A stretch of 64,000 nt of DNA from Mercurialis annua (GCF_937616625.2 NC_065570.1:6830001-6894000); one strand, 5' to 3'; counted from the first letter of the stretch, positions 1-11,990 are shown. Made by a program: numbers and translations. Notes: generated by a model not told the origin, from the letters alone.

Positions 1-2154
1 TGCTCTTACTTGTTGTCACGACCCAATTTCGTGGATCGTGATCGGCGCTAGGGTATGGGTATGATCGTACCAAAACCCGTAGCAAGCCTTGCGGAAAAAC
101 AATAAACAATATAAATAACTTAAATATCTGGAAAGTTTAACAGCATGTCTTATATATAAAAATAAATAATCCGGAGTGAACATGCCAATAAATAATCGAG
201 CAAATCGATAATCCCAAAGTATAATAATCCAATGAAATAAATAACTAGTTCTACTGCGGTCTAAGAGTTCGAAAAATAGAAACTAGTTTAATAACATAAA
301 AACCTCCGAGGAATCAAAAGAATCGGAGTGGACCAGCTTTCAAATCATAAACCTGGAAAATTTGGGAAAACAACGGGGTCAGATATACTGAGATGAGTTC
401 GCAATACTATTTACATTTATTAAGTTTAAAACCCTTAAATCAAAACATTTTTATACTAATATAATATGATTATGGAAAAACAGTATTGAAATGATCCCAG
501 CGTAAGTATGACATAGCATACCGATAAACCCAGAGTGGACGGGAACAAATCCTCGTCAAATAAATATACCAGCGTGAGCAAGACTTTAGTCTGCCGTTTC
601 CCAGAGTACTTACCGGTGCACACAGTCTCGATACAAGCCTATCGAGTAGCTCGTTTCAATCCAGTTCCATAATCCGTAAAAACAACAGTTCACAAACATT
701 TATAATATTAAAATATGATGTGGTACTTAATAAAGCGGTAAATAGCACTACAAACTCACTGCTTGCTTATCCACGTGATCTTGGCAAACAGCTAACCCTG
801 CGTAGACTCCGAAACACGAGCAGTCGATGGGTCTAAAATAATAAATAGGTTAAAATCCGCTGACCCCTAACTCTAAGATTACTAGACACCACGTAGGACT
901 AGCACAATTAAATAACCAGATAATTCACAGAGAACACAATTCTCAAATAAAATGTAATGCCGTAATTAATTTAAAACTATTGAGTTCGTACTTAAATTCA
1001 ATCCGAAAATATTATTAAAATAATATTTAATTGATAAATAAAATCAATTCCTCAAATAGTGGGTTAGCCGAGTTTTTCAAAAACTACCAAGCTAAACCCA
1101 CATGTCGGTGACCCAAGTCCAAACCGACCCAACTAAAATTCCAGAGTTTATAAACCACAGTTCATAATTAATATTAAATAAAATATTAATTAATATAAAA
1201 ATAGAACTCAATAGCTTGAAACTCAAGTAATTAAATATTACCGGCAATTATCTCAATTAATTAAATAACAAACAAAGCAAAAATATGAAATTAATTCCAA
1301 AGGCATTCTAAGCCAAAAATACCAATGTAACTATTAAATAATAATTTATAATAAATTATTAATTTAATTTTTAAATAGCTCGAATATTATTTTTAGGTCT
1401 TAAAATAATATAATTAAATTGACAAATTTTCAAATTAAATAAAATCCCCATATTCTCACTTAAAGTAGTCAAATATAAAATCATATATAATCCATAATAA
1501 ATTTAATATTAATTTAAATTTAAAAATATTAAATCTCAAAATAATTCCATACTATAATTAATAATTTTAAATCGCTTGTTAATAAGTCGAAACCAATTTC
1601 GTAAATTAATATAAAAAAAACAATATAGAACAATGAATAAAGTAACTTAAAGGATTAAACTATTTAACACCAATTAAGCTTGTGGTTTAAAAGAACTTTT
1701 AACCAAAAATTAAACAAGCTAAGCCAACCACATGTTGCCACACCTTCATCTTCTACAATTACACAACCAACTTACAACCCATCTGCTGTACAATTTGCAG
1801 AAACCGATTTCACAACCAAACTAACCAATTTTAACAATTTCCTATCTCAACTAAGAACAACATTTAATTATTAAATCATGAGTTTCATATTCATACTAAA
1901 GGAAGAAACCGTACCCAACATACTTAGGTTGACAGTAGTTAAAACTTAATGACCATCGATAACACGTAATACAAGAACAACGAACCAATCCGAAACGATG
2001 AGTTAAATTTCAAAACGAGGGCTTGAACCATTAACGACTATAATTCAATAAGATTTATAATCCCTAACTCATAAAATCTTAGCCAGAATGAAATGAAGCA
2101 TTCGGCAGAAAGTATTTGAAAAACATCACAGTTTATAATCTTATAAAGCGGTGA

Positions 2155-2520
2155 GACGGCGGCGATTAAAACGGATTCGTTTACGTACCGTTTGACGAAT
2201 GGAAAGTGTAGCAACGTAGAGGAACGAGTCTACTATCACGGGGAACAAACGAAACTGATTTCGATCTTCAAACGGCTGTGGAACGAATTGAATTTCAGAG
2301 AGGTCGATTAGAATTTAAAACAGAAAATTTCTAGAAAATGGTAAAACGGCGGCGATTGGTACGAGTTCGTTTACGTACCGTTTGACGAAACAAAAGTTGG
2401 GATTTGTAGATACGTGAGTCTTCTATCTCTGGAAGGAAACGGAACCTATTTCGGCTCAAAAACGATAGAGAAATCAGTGATGAACGGAGACGTCGTTTAT
2501 TGATCAAAACTGAATTCAAA
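2155..2520. repeat. Two-copy tandem duplication of about 190 bp inside LTR-A
   Basis: ACGGCGGCGATT followed by GTTTACGTACCGTTTGACGAA occurs near 2156 and again near 2346. Similar but diverged sequence follows each copy, including a gaGTCT.CTATC.C block and a shared AACGGA/ACTGATTTCG-like stretch. The period is about 190 bp. The copies are diverged enough that the duplication predates this insertion. Confidence 0.6.
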
Positions 2521-2650
2521 TTAAAACTTACCAAGGATTTTCACTTAACTTTGGTTGATGATTTAGGAATGAATTCTCAGCGAAATTGAGTAATTAAAGA
2601 GGCTAGGGTTTGTATGAAGTGTGGTGATGAATTAGGGTTAGGAAAATTAG

Positions 2651-2660
2651 AGTTTTATAC
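2651..2660 (-). promoter_or_regulatory. TATA box of LTR-A
   Basis: GTATAAAACT on the minus strand, inside the LTR and followed by a C/A-rich leader, fits an LTR U3/R promoter. The assignment rests on position and motif only. Confidence 0.5.
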
Positions 2661-2710
2661 GCTGCAATTAGGTTAGAAAGTTGCCCAAAGTACACCTCCC
2701 CACTGCCCAC

Positions 2711-2849
2711 GCTGGTCTCGAACGAGACCAGCAATTACAAGCTGGGTCTCGTTCGAGACTGCTGTGTCTCGAACGAGACACAGCGTATTGATCAGGTCTC
2801 TTTTGAGACCTGGTTCAATACAGATGGTTCAACCATTTTGGTTGAACCA
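2711..2849. repeat. Cluster of palindromes in LTR-A, upstream of its TATA box
   Basis: Five dyads lie in 139 bp. 2711-2732 has 10-bp perfect arms around AA (arm GCTGGTCTCG). Near 2745-2759 is GTCTCG-TT-CGAGAC. 2761-2784 has 11-bp perfect arms (GCTGTGTCTCG). 2793-2812 is CAGGTCTC-TTTT-GAGACCTG. 2825-2849 has 10-bp perfect arms (TGGTTCAACC) around ATTTT. The core GTCTCG is shared by most, while the outer arms differ yet stay complementary. In element sense the cluster lies about 50-190 bp upstream of the TATA box. Confidence 0.85.
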
Positions 2850-2978
2850 AAAGTAAGGGAACCACAACCCGGATCAAAGAAAACCGAACCAAAGATCAAA
2901 TCACAAATCGAACCACCAAACCGAAAAAATTTCTATAACTTATAAAAATTAAATATCAAAATTTTATGGGGTATTACA

Positions 2979-3299
2979 CTTGTCAATATAGAAAGCCTGG
3001 ATTTGCAATGAATGCATTCTGCCTTCTTACTGCCATCATGAAGAACCACTTCTCTAAATTCTAACCAAACTGCAGAACTCTTTTGCCTTCTCTTTGTTTG
3101 AAAAGGAGACTCAGTCCCCTCTGCATCTTCTCCAACAGTTTCAGTAGCAATTGTTCCATTGGTTCTATCATCAAGTAAATTTACGTTGTCATCGGGTGAG
3201 GATGAAACATCAGCTGAGATAACTACATTATCAGATGAATTTTCTCTTGAAGGTATCTCCAATGGTGTTGATGAATTTCTGGTGGAGATTGTGACATAT
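2979..3299 (-). pseudogene. hAT transposase 5' exon with BED zinc finger, interrupted
   Basis: The open frame begins after a candidate splice acceptor at 3300-3301. It encodes an acidic Ser/Asp-rich leader, a short basic KTKRR-like patch, then the core VWLEFREV..KKAECIHCKSRLS. This holds the first half of a BED zinc finger, with the tryptophan and the CxxC pair seen in hAT (RICESLEEPER/ZBED-type) transposases. The histidine half of the finger is missing because an LTR inserted at 2979. When the 5-bp duplication is discounted, the frame continues into bases 13-1. The BED domain binds DNA, typically the transposon ends. The start codon is uncertain because upstream sequence in this frame lacks a clear ATG. 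The copy is disrupted here and probably inactive. Confidence 0.6.
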
Positions 3300-4040
3300 C
3301 TAAAAATTAAATAAATCAGAAAAGAATTTAAGATTACAACATAATATTGATAAAAGAAATCATGAAATTATATTGTTTTATGGAATAATAGAAGGGAGAG
3401 TGCATTCACTGCAATTTTTATACTAATAACAGAACATATGTCGTAATTAAAAAAAAAATCACACTAAGTTTTAGCTCCAAATTTTTCATGTTAAGTTTTA
3501 GTTTCCGTACTTATTAAGAGTTCAGATGATTAATTAAGTGTGAGAAACTAAACCCTAACTTTTGTTGAAAAATCAACAAACACCAGAAGCACAATTTATA
3601 ATTTCAATTTCATTGTATACGACAAATTCAGTTTTATAATAAAAGAAAATAAGTTAAGAAGAAGAGGAGAAAAGACAAAACTGTTTTAATTTGAATAACA
3701 AATTAATTGATTTGGAAATTAATATGAGCTGATTATTTATGGAAGCATGAAATACAAAGGATTTGAGTGTAGTGAAAGAGGAGAGGGTAAATAGTGGGTG
3801 GCGGTGGGTAAGAGCAACATGAATTAAATTTAGGAATTATATATATATTAAGGGTAAATTTGTAAAATATCCTAAGCTTGATTAATCTCGCGAGCCTCTT
3901 AGGTTGAGTATTTTAATACTCGTATGTAACTCGAGTAGCTCGAGATCGAGATCGACTCGATTTACATCGAGTCGATTTTGAGTTTTTTTCGATCCGATCC
4001 CGAGTAGCTCGCGAGTTGGCTTGACTCAATTATACCCCTA

Positions 4041-6668
4041 GATATATACAAATATATTCTCTAAAAAGCGGCTTTGATACATCGAGTTTATTTGGTCGAT
4101 ATCTTTCTACTCCGATATCGAAATTCGATGTTTTTATATCAAATTGAAGTTATCGACGTCCTCTTCAACTCTACCTGTTTTGTTTTGGAAAATTATGCCA
4201 AAAACCAGATCAAACTAGTGAATTAAGTTTATGTCCAAAGCGTCCTTTCTGGTTCGTCGTGTTCCGGCCATTTTCTCGCCGTTCTGATACCGAAAATGGA
4301 CTCAGCTTCGTTAAGAACCTTAGAAATGGCTCAAACTTTCTGGCTGATTTTGTGGTTATTCTGACGGAGTGAACTCAAACTAACCACGTGGGTGGTTAAT
4401 ATATGGATTCAGCGATCATGATCTTAGGATCAGGACGACGGAAGATAAAGTTTGTGACAAGCAAGTTTATGAATTCGCAATTTACTTTTGTGTGTTATTA
4501 TTATACGTTATATTCTGTATTACGATTAAAGTAAACGTACCACATATTATATAATTTATTACTATGTTTGTTATATTATAGTTTGTTTATGGAGTATGAA
4601 AACCAATATAATGATCTGAGGAAACGAGCTACCTATTGGGCGTCAATAGGACTGTGTGATCACCGGTACCGATATGAGTCTTAGATTTCTATATGTTAAT
4701 TAAGTTTTGATCTGAGCTCTATATAATCTTGTTTGTGAAATATAAATGAGGATTATATATGTTAGATATGAGGTAAGTCGGTGGAACTATCTCGGGACCT
4801 GTATTTAGTGAGTAATCGGTGGAATTATCTCGGGACTCACAACTTGGGATTAAGCGATGGTATCGGTAACTCAATGGAACTATCTCGGGACAGTACCACA
4901 TGGATTGATTCGATTTGATATGATATGATACGAATAGAATATGATATGAATTGAACATAGTATAGGTAGTTGTAATACGATTTGGGATTAGGGATTCGAT
5001 AAGATCAATATTTGGACTATGTTTATAACTGTTTTATGAATATGCGAACTTATTTTATATAATACCATTAGTAACTGCGAACTCACTCAGTGTTGACTGA
5101 CCCCCCTAATGTTTCCCACCTTTTAGGTCCACAGTATTATGAAGTGGTCGAGCTTCCATCTTTTGTTCTGGAAGTCTCAATTTAAGTATCCATGGAAAGC
5201 TTATGTTCCTATCTAGAGCTGCAGTAGTTAATAGTGGTAGACCCAATTTATATCAAACGGTTTTATATTTGCGTTTTACTCTGATACAATGTTTATGTTT
5301 AAATAGAAATTAGTATGTTATGATAACCGTTTGAACGTATACTAGTTTTTATATGTGAAACTAGTATTTATGATATGAGATGTACGTTGAAATAGGGTAT
5401 CACATGTTACATGAGATTTTTTTAAAAGACTCTGGTAGGGGTGTGCATCGGTCGGTTCGGTTCAGTTCGGTTTGTATTTCGATAAAGATCAAAACTGAAA
5501 TTATTTTAGACAAAACCGAACCGAACCGATTTCTAAAAATAACCGAACCGAAAATTTCGGTTCGATTCGGTTAAAAAAATTTGGTTTCTGCATCACAAGA
5601 TCAAAATTAATTTGTAAAGAATGGCAAAAAAAATATGCTTTCGACTTAAAACTAAAAAGAATAACATGTATATTGAATCTCCTAATATTAAATATACATA
5701 AAAGCATTTTTACATATTATGTAAATTTACTAAAATAATATTCAATTCTAAATACAAAAATACATATTCAAAGAAGAAAAATAAGCCATGTAACTTCAAC
5801 TCTTCAGAAAATTAGAGAATCCAAAGAAGAAAAAATAAGCATGCAATAGCAAAATAAAATAAAACAGGTTAGTTTATATAAAAAATAGTCCAAAAGGATG
5901 AAAATCATGATGGATTTAATTTAGAAACAAAAAAATAAATCTAACTTAATGTCTTACTTTAATTTAAAAAACAAAACACTTGTTGACAAGATAAAAAAAC
6001 ATAAAAGAGAAATTTAGAATTAAAATCCAATAATATAAATTTAAATAAAATCATACCTTTTCAATTTTTTTAGTTAGTGGCTTCGAATTATCAGTTGAAT
6101 CAAATTTGATGTTGCTAGATAGTTTGGAGTGTGAGATTGACAAGAATTGAAAAGAAAAGGAGAGGCGGCAGTGATAAAAAGAAAAGTGAATATGAGAAAT
6201 AAGGGAATTTAGGGTTAGGTTGTGTAGTGGACTCTTTTAGTGGGCTGGGTTTGTTTTATTTTACTTAGTGAAATGCAGTAAAAACGGTGTAGTTTTTATA
6301 ATTTCAGAAATTCGGTCATTTCGGTCGATTTTCATCTCAAAACCGAACCGAATCGAAAAATCCGAATTTTTTTACTTTGTAAAGCCGAACCGAACCGAAA
6401 AACCGAAAACACGAACCAAATTGCTAAAATCGGTCGGTTTGGTTTTTCGGTTTCGGTTGGTTTTTGCACACCCCTAGACCCTGGTTTCTATGTTTATAGT
6501 AATGATTTTCAGATATGTTTTTAATGTATTTGATAAAGATTTTTCTGAGAACATATTTCGTATATTTTGTAAAACGAAATGTTTTTAGTAGTCTTAAACT
6601 TGCTACGGATTTCAGAGCTACCACTTCCATTTCCTAGCGCCGGTCTCGACTCATGTTGGGTCGTGACA
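4041..6668 (+). mobile_element. LTR-B, plus-oriented LTR truncated by the hAT element
   Basis: The right end GGGTCGTGACA at 6658-6668 matches the 3' terminus of the LTR family seen at 14-2978 and 46960-56349. Internal landmarks are shared with the 2561-bp LTR in reverse complement: the GCTACC..CTAGCGCCGG block before the terminus, the ACTCACTCAGT..CTGACCCC block near 5081-5110, and the CCTATTGG..CAATAGGACTGTGTGATCACCGG block near 4630. The 5' end is absent because the hAT element abuts it at 4041. It also contains a hAT MITE at 5436-6476. Whether it was a solo LTR or part of a full element cannot be told. Confidence 0.65.
5436..6476. mobile_element. Non-autonomous hAT element, 1041 bp
   Basis: The termini are TAGGGGTGTGCA and its complement TGCACACCCCTA. 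Subterminal regions are rich in GGTTCGG/CCGAACC in inverted orientation. The 8-bp flanks are GACTCTGG (5428-5435) and GACCCTGG (6477-6484), one mismatch apart, the size expected for hAT insertion. There is no coding capacity; short frames near its ends are artefacts of the CCGAAC repeats. It interrupts LTR-B. Confidence 0.88.
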
Positions 6669-6958
6669 AATCTGTCGCTAACTAGCGATGTATTAGTGAC
6701 GAATTTCAAAATTCGTCGTTATTTTCAACCGAAATTTTTGGCGCCTCGTTTCCCGCCAGAATAGCGACGGAAACATCGCTAAAATCCGCCGGTAAATTTT
6801 GGCACTTCGTTTCCCGCCAAAATCGCTGCGAATCCATCACTAAAATCTGTCGATAATTTTTGGCGGGAAATTTCTAGCCAAATTAGCGACAGATTAATCC
6901 CTCGAGAAATGACAAATTTAGCGACAAATTTTTGATCCGTCGCTGTTCTCTAATAGTG
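6669..6958. mobile_element. CACTA-type transposon, right end
   Basis: Read inward from 6958 on the minus strand the sequence begins CACTATTAGAGAACAGCG. It is followed by many subterminal copies in both orientations of a TTAGCGACGGAT-like motif (GTCGCTAA, AGCGACAG, TAGCGATG, GTGACGAA) and by GGCGGGAAA words. This is the architecture of En/Spm (CACTA) ends. Only 290 bp lie here because LTR-B ends at 6668; the rest should lie left of LTR-B, outside the window. CAC at 6959-6961 would be the 3-bp target copy. Confidence 0.65.
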
Positions 6959-8194
6959 CACGCTCCAATAGGTCCATAACGGTTTGGAAACATTTTGAAA
7001 ACATTGCATAAGCTAATTTGCATAAATAAGAATGCGATTTACTTAATAAATCAAAATCAATAATATAATGTAATGATACGCGCTAAAGCTTAAAAACTCT
7101 AAAATGCTCCACTATCTCTGATGCTCTAGTAAACGACAGGTCTAGCAACAATACACAAATCAATATACATTTAAATACACATCCTAACTCTAAAAATTTC
7201 TAAACACCACTCAGCAACCATAACTCATCATGACAACCCATATCAACACGTCAATGTCAAACCAACCAATCGATACATATTTAACCAACAATAATGTTCA
7301 GATTTTAGTTGTGCTCCAAGATTTTAAAATCAATTTTCGGAAAAATCCCTTTATTCAAATGGTTATAATCAATATAGATCTCAAATCATATTTAAATATC
7401 TAATTGGCCGAGTTCTCACAACTTCCAAGCCTAACTAACAAATAGAGAGATGTAAGTCAATCCCGCAATAACCATAAATTAAACACAATGCTATACATCG
7501 TAAGCTCGGAAAATATGTTTAAAGAATAATATCAATATCTCATTTGAAAATAAAGGAGCACAATATTTTCCAAAGCTCAAGCCAAACCAACTATAAACTT
7601 AACAACATTTGAGAGTAAATCAATAATCATGCTAAAAGAATATGCACATCAACCATTATATATAGAACACATGGCATACAAGAATCTCTACCCAATTTAT
7701 CAAATTCAAGCCAAATCATGCAAACCCTAACCATGAGTATCAAACAATGCCAAGCCAAGTAGTCAACATATAACATGACAAATAAGATACCTAGCATGTG
7801 AATCCAACCGTTAAACACAAACAACATGTATTATTCAAATCTCAACACAATGTCTCAAAACCCAACTCAAACAACCACCCAACACAACAATCAAAGAGTT
7901 GAAATCTTACTTCTTGAAGGTCTCCAAGCCACAAAACAAGAACAAGAAGAGGGAATGAAAGAAAAGCTCCATAAAGCTCCAAATCTTCAACAGTGGAGTT
8001 TGAGTCAAACCCAACTCAACACAAACACTCACCACTTGACCCAAGAGAGGAAAATGAATTGGTTTCTTAATTAAGGCTTCAACTAAGCTTAAGGATTGAA
8101 ATAGAGAGCTTGTGGGAGGTGTTTTAATTGTGGGTTAGAGGAAATTAGTGTTTTGAGAGAGTTTGGGAATGTAAGGGACGAAAGGAAGTGGCCA

Positions 8195-8201
8195 ATTTAT
8201 A
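8195..8201 (-). promoter_or_regulatory. TATA box of LTR-C
   Basis: TATAAAT on the minus strand in the context CCTATAAATTGG, with a C/T-rich leader after it. It lies about 20 bp downstream, in element sense, of the LTR-C palindrome cluster. Confidence 0.5.
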
Positions 8202-8221
8202 GGCTCTGTTACCAAGCCTCA

Positions 8222-8388
8222 TGTCTCGACCGAAACAAAAGTGTTTTGATTGAAATTTAGCAGAAAATGGACATGTCTCGATTGAAACACACTTGTTTCG
8301 ATAGAAACAAGCTTGCCCAAAAAGATCCTCCTTCTAAATGGCTTGGTTTCAATTGAGACCTAGGTGTTTCGATCCAGACCAGACTAAA
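8222..8388. repeat. Cluster of imperfect palindromes in LTR-C
   Basis: Dyads include TTGTTTCGATAGAAACAA near 8292-8309, TGTCTCGATTGAAACA near 8275, GGTTTCAATTGAGACC near 8344, and half-sites GTTTCGATC and TGTCTCGACCGAAACA. The shared core is TTTCGAT/TCTCGA with A/G changes on opposite arms. It is less perfect than the LTR-A cluster but in the same place relative to the TATA box. Confidence 0.65.
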
Positions 8389-8579
8389 ACATGACCAAAC
8401 AATCAAAACAATCCTCTGAGAGCCCAAACGATGAAAATCTGACCAAATCACAAATCAAACAAGTCAAACACACATCGAAACATGACATACGAGTCAAATG
8501 GTACACAGAACCATCAAGATTACGTCGGAAAGTTCACCGAAACTAACCAAACAACTACGGGGTATTACATCTGCCCCTT

Positions 8580-11500
8580 AGGTTTGTTCTTTATGGTTTT
8601 TAAATTTCTCTTTTTTATAATCGGTGATTCTTTTTTTGGATGTTCGTCTTTTTCATGCAGTTATCCTTCACTAACTAAAAGAAATTATAGAATGAACTTC
8701 TATGTATGAAATATTATTAGTGTTAAATCCATTTTAAGGTCCCTAAAACTACATGTGTTTTGATTAATTAGTTCATTGTCTTTAATTTTTCTCTTATTGA
8801 TTCCTGAACAATTATTTATTGTTAAATTAGATAATTTCTTGCATGTTCATCTGATATATTCACTAACAAAAAAATATATACGATTGAATTCCACGTATGA
8901 AAAAGAATATACTATTTTCATTAACTGTGACGCTTTTCTCTCTATATCTTTCTTTTTTATAATAAAATTTATTGATCCCATTAAAAAACCACCAGATAAA
9001 CAAATAAATAAATTTATTTTTCGCAAGTTGATAAAAGTTACTAAGTTTGAATTCGAATTCAAAAGAAATCCAAACTATCTAATCCGACTCGAATAAATTC
9101 GAATAGACAATAAAATAATTTTTAAAAATTATAATATTTGATCTATTTAATATCTTTAGATATGAAATTCAACCACTTAGAATAATATATATTTAATTTT
9201 AAAAATGTAAAAAATTAATATCATAAGAAACCAAATTATTGTGCATATAAGAGACCAGTTTAGACTTATTTTGAAACTTGTGAATTGTTTTGAATAATTT
9301 TGAGTAGTCCAAATCCGCCTCCAATACTTCGATCTATAAGTGAAATCACCTATCATTGTAAGATGTTAAATTAACAGACATACATTCATAGAAAGAGATA
9401 TTTTTGTTATTTTTTGCTCCATATATTAATTTATATTAAAGTAATTTTAATTTTGTTAAAATAAAATATTCTTATATTAGAGACCAAATAAATAAATAAT
9501 ATATTGTACACAAACCTAAAGATTTTTTAACTTTATAACTCGCCAACTTTGGAGCGTGTAATCACGCTCTTGACGGACATCCAAAAAATGATCTAATTTA
9601 ATGATAAATTATAGTTTAGAGATCATAAAGAGAAAAATTAAAGATCAGAGACTCGTTAATCAAGACATGTATAATTAAGGGATCTAATTATAAATTTACC
9701 TATAATTAACAAGCTAAATTCAAATGTATAAGTGATAGCTGTATACATTAAGGTATTGAAATACTAAAATTAAGAAATGGAATATACATTTGATCAATTA
9801 TTTATTTTCTATTATTCATATTTGTATGGTATTAATAATTTTATTAAATGTCAACTTTTGTAGTTTGAAAAACTTAATTTTTAATAATATAATTAGTAGA
9901 AGGTTAAGTAAAATGAATAGTGTTGCAGGCTTGTAGCATGGCGGACCAATATATCTTCATTTACATCATTCCTACTTCTAGTATAAGCATCTTCAATGAC
10001 ATCTCATTCTATTCCATATTTTTCTAGACCCTTTTAACTCGTATTTAGGATTATGACTTTGTCAATAATTTTTATTACACTAAAAATAGTGATTAAGATA
10101 TTAATTGGAAAAGCCATATCTTTTTTGACAAGTGTTTCAGTAACTTGAGCTTGCAATTTATTTTTAGTTGTGGGATTATTATTACCTAATCTATGATTAA
10201 TAAAAGTGTTTAAACTCAGTCAACTAGTTTATGTGATAGTTAAATTCAAATTATGTTAAAAATTGTCTACCAAAAAGAATTCAGTAATTTTATTATAATA
10301 TTATTTCCTACCATTTTTTTCTTAAATGAATTAAAGCAAAATTTCATATAGATATAGATGTGATTGAAAATATATACTAGGAAGAACACTATTTGCAATT
10401 AATTTTACCAAATTGTTAAGCACCATATGCCACTCAGTTGACACAAAAATTCAATTAAAATTAAGTTTATGTTTTTTGAAAATTTTAAATTTAGCATTAT
10501 AATTTTTTTACCATTTTAATTTTAAATTATCCAATAATATTTTATCACTTCAGTTCCACTTTATAAATAATACTCCAATTTTTATTAACACTTCATCTGA
10601 AGGAGTAAAACAAGTTAAATTACCGAGTATAAGATAATTTTTTAAAGCTGCAAATTTAGTTTTATTTAATTTTTCGTGCTAAATTTAAGGGCAAAATAAA
10701 TCTTTATTGAAAAGCTGAGAGTAGTTTTTAAGAAGAAGAAGCTAAGAATTTCTATCATCAGGAAAATTTCACCATTTCACTTAGTCGCCTTTCAAATTGA
10801 ATGATTTTAAAATTTATGAATTTATAAAATATAAAACATAAAATTTTATTTTTTTATCGTTTGAATTGAATATATAATTAATGAACAAGAAAATATTAAA
10901 ATAATTCATCATTTAAAATATATAAATTTTAATTTTTTTATTTAAAAGGTGAGATTTTAAATGATGGATTTTTAAGATAATAATTTTTTGAAATTCATAA
11001 TTATCATAATTTTTTTATCTCATTAAATCTTTAATCTTGTTTAAATCAATATATTTTATAAAATCATAAATTTGACCATCTAATTTTTAATAAAATTAAT
11101 AATTTAATCTCTATATCATATATTCGTATATAGTATAAACTATCAATTCCTTTATATCATTTGGTAAACAATATATTTCATTTTTTCTATTAATTGATTT
11201 ATCGCTTTCAAAAAATTAGTAAAAATATTTCTCATTGAACTGAAAAATAAAACAACTATTTTTAGAAATATAACTTAATACTAATTTCAAAGGAAAAATT
11301 ATTTTCTAAACATATCCAAATATGGATAATTATTGCTTATATATATAGCATGTGATATTCAAAATGGAGAATAAGCAATAAATTGTAATTATTACCAATT
11401 TAACTAAATGATTCCGTATGAAAAATAATATAAAACGCAAAATCAAAAATTATTGTTTATTTTTTGAAAAAAACTTTTAGTAAAGTTGACATTTAATTTT

Positions 11501-11990
11501 TTATAATTTTAAAGTATCACTTCTTAATTAAAATCTATTTTCCACTTTTAAATTTTTTTGTATATCTTGAAACTATTGTAAATTAATATACATTTTATGT
11601 TTACAAATTTTTATAAATATGTTCGATTTAATCGTAAATATTATTTTAATTTTTTTAATTATGTTTCAAATGGATGGATGGATGGATAAAATAAAAAAAT
11701 GTATAAAGTTAAATATGTGTTATTAAAATTTAAATAATCCTCATATATAATTAAAAAAAATGTATAAAGTTATCAAATGTTTTAATAAAATTTAAAATTC
11801 TAAATGGGACAATTTTTTGTTTGAAAAAATGAAGTAAACAAAAAAAAAAGTGGAAAACAGGGAGTCAATAACATAAAAAAAGAAGAAGAAAAATAGGGAA
11901 ACATGAGTAAACACACACATGCACTTTAATCCTCTCAATTAGACTTAATATTTTCACTACCACCCCAAAAAAATTAAAATTATTCCTATT
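8580..11990. other. AT-rich intergenic DNA
   Basis: No gene with codon-like structure, splice pattern or domain was found. A 106-codon frame at 8776 on the plus strand is low-complexity Phe/Ile/Lys-rich and has no support. Minor features are a GAGCGTG-TAAT-CACGCTC dyad at 9552-9569 and an (ATGG)n run near 11690. The last part probably holds the RAPTOR promoter. Confidence 0.6.

Larger units (their letters stand above)
14..2978 (-). mobile_element. Solo LTR (LTR-A), 2965 bp, with 5-bp target duplication
   Basis: On the plus strand it starts TGTCACGACCC and ends GGGGTATTACA, so in element sense (minus) it runs TGTAATACCCC..GGGTCGTGACA, a Gypsy-type LTR terminus common in plants. CTTGT at 9-13 and 2979-2983 is a perfect target site duplication. 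No primer site or polypurine tract adjoins it, so it is a solo LTR made by LTR-LTR recombination. It contains a TATA box at 2651-2660, a palindrome cluster at 2711-2849 and a 190-bp tandem duplication. Short frames inside it are not genes. Confidence 0.88.
1..4040 (-). mobile_element. hAT-type transposon, right part, split by a solo LTR
   Basis: The right terminus at 4040 reads inward as TAGGGGTATAATTGAGTC, a hAT-style TIR, followed by a candidate 8-bp target copy GATATATA at 4041-4048. About 0.75 kb inside this end, on the minus strand, an exon encodes a BED zinc finger, as expected for a hAT transposase gene reading away from its TIR. The coding strand then runs into a solo LTR (14-2978) and resumes at 1-13. 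The left end lies outside the window. The hAT family is a good inference from TIR plus BED domain; the matching left TIR and TSD cannot be seen here. Confidence 0.6.
6959..8569 (-). mobile_element. LTR-C, 3' LTR in minus orientation, truncated by CACTA element
   Basis: It ends GGGGTATTACA at 8569, and outside it on the minus strand lies AAGGGGCAGA (8570-8579), a polypurine tract. This end is therefore the start of a 3' LTR whose internal region lay to the right and is now lost or unrecognisable. A TATA box (8195-8201) and a palindrome cluster lie inside. The other terminus is missing where the CACTA element ends. Frames around 7.6-8.5 kb are LTR sequence, not genes. Confidence 0.65.

Noticed and set aside
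2711..2849. Palindrome clusters as a CRISPR array
   Set aside because: Dyads differ in arms, have no uniform spacers and sit inside plant LTRs; no cas-like genes exist here.
8776..9096. 106-codon frame on the plus strand
   Set aside because: Low-complexity Phe/Ile/Lys-rich translation of AT-rich DNA, with a competing frame on the other strand and no domain.
9552..9569. GAGCGTG-TAAT-CACGCTC dyad as a regulatory operator or terminator
   Set aside because: A single short palindrome in intergenic plant DNA. Similar words are common in plant repeats and nothing links it to a gene.
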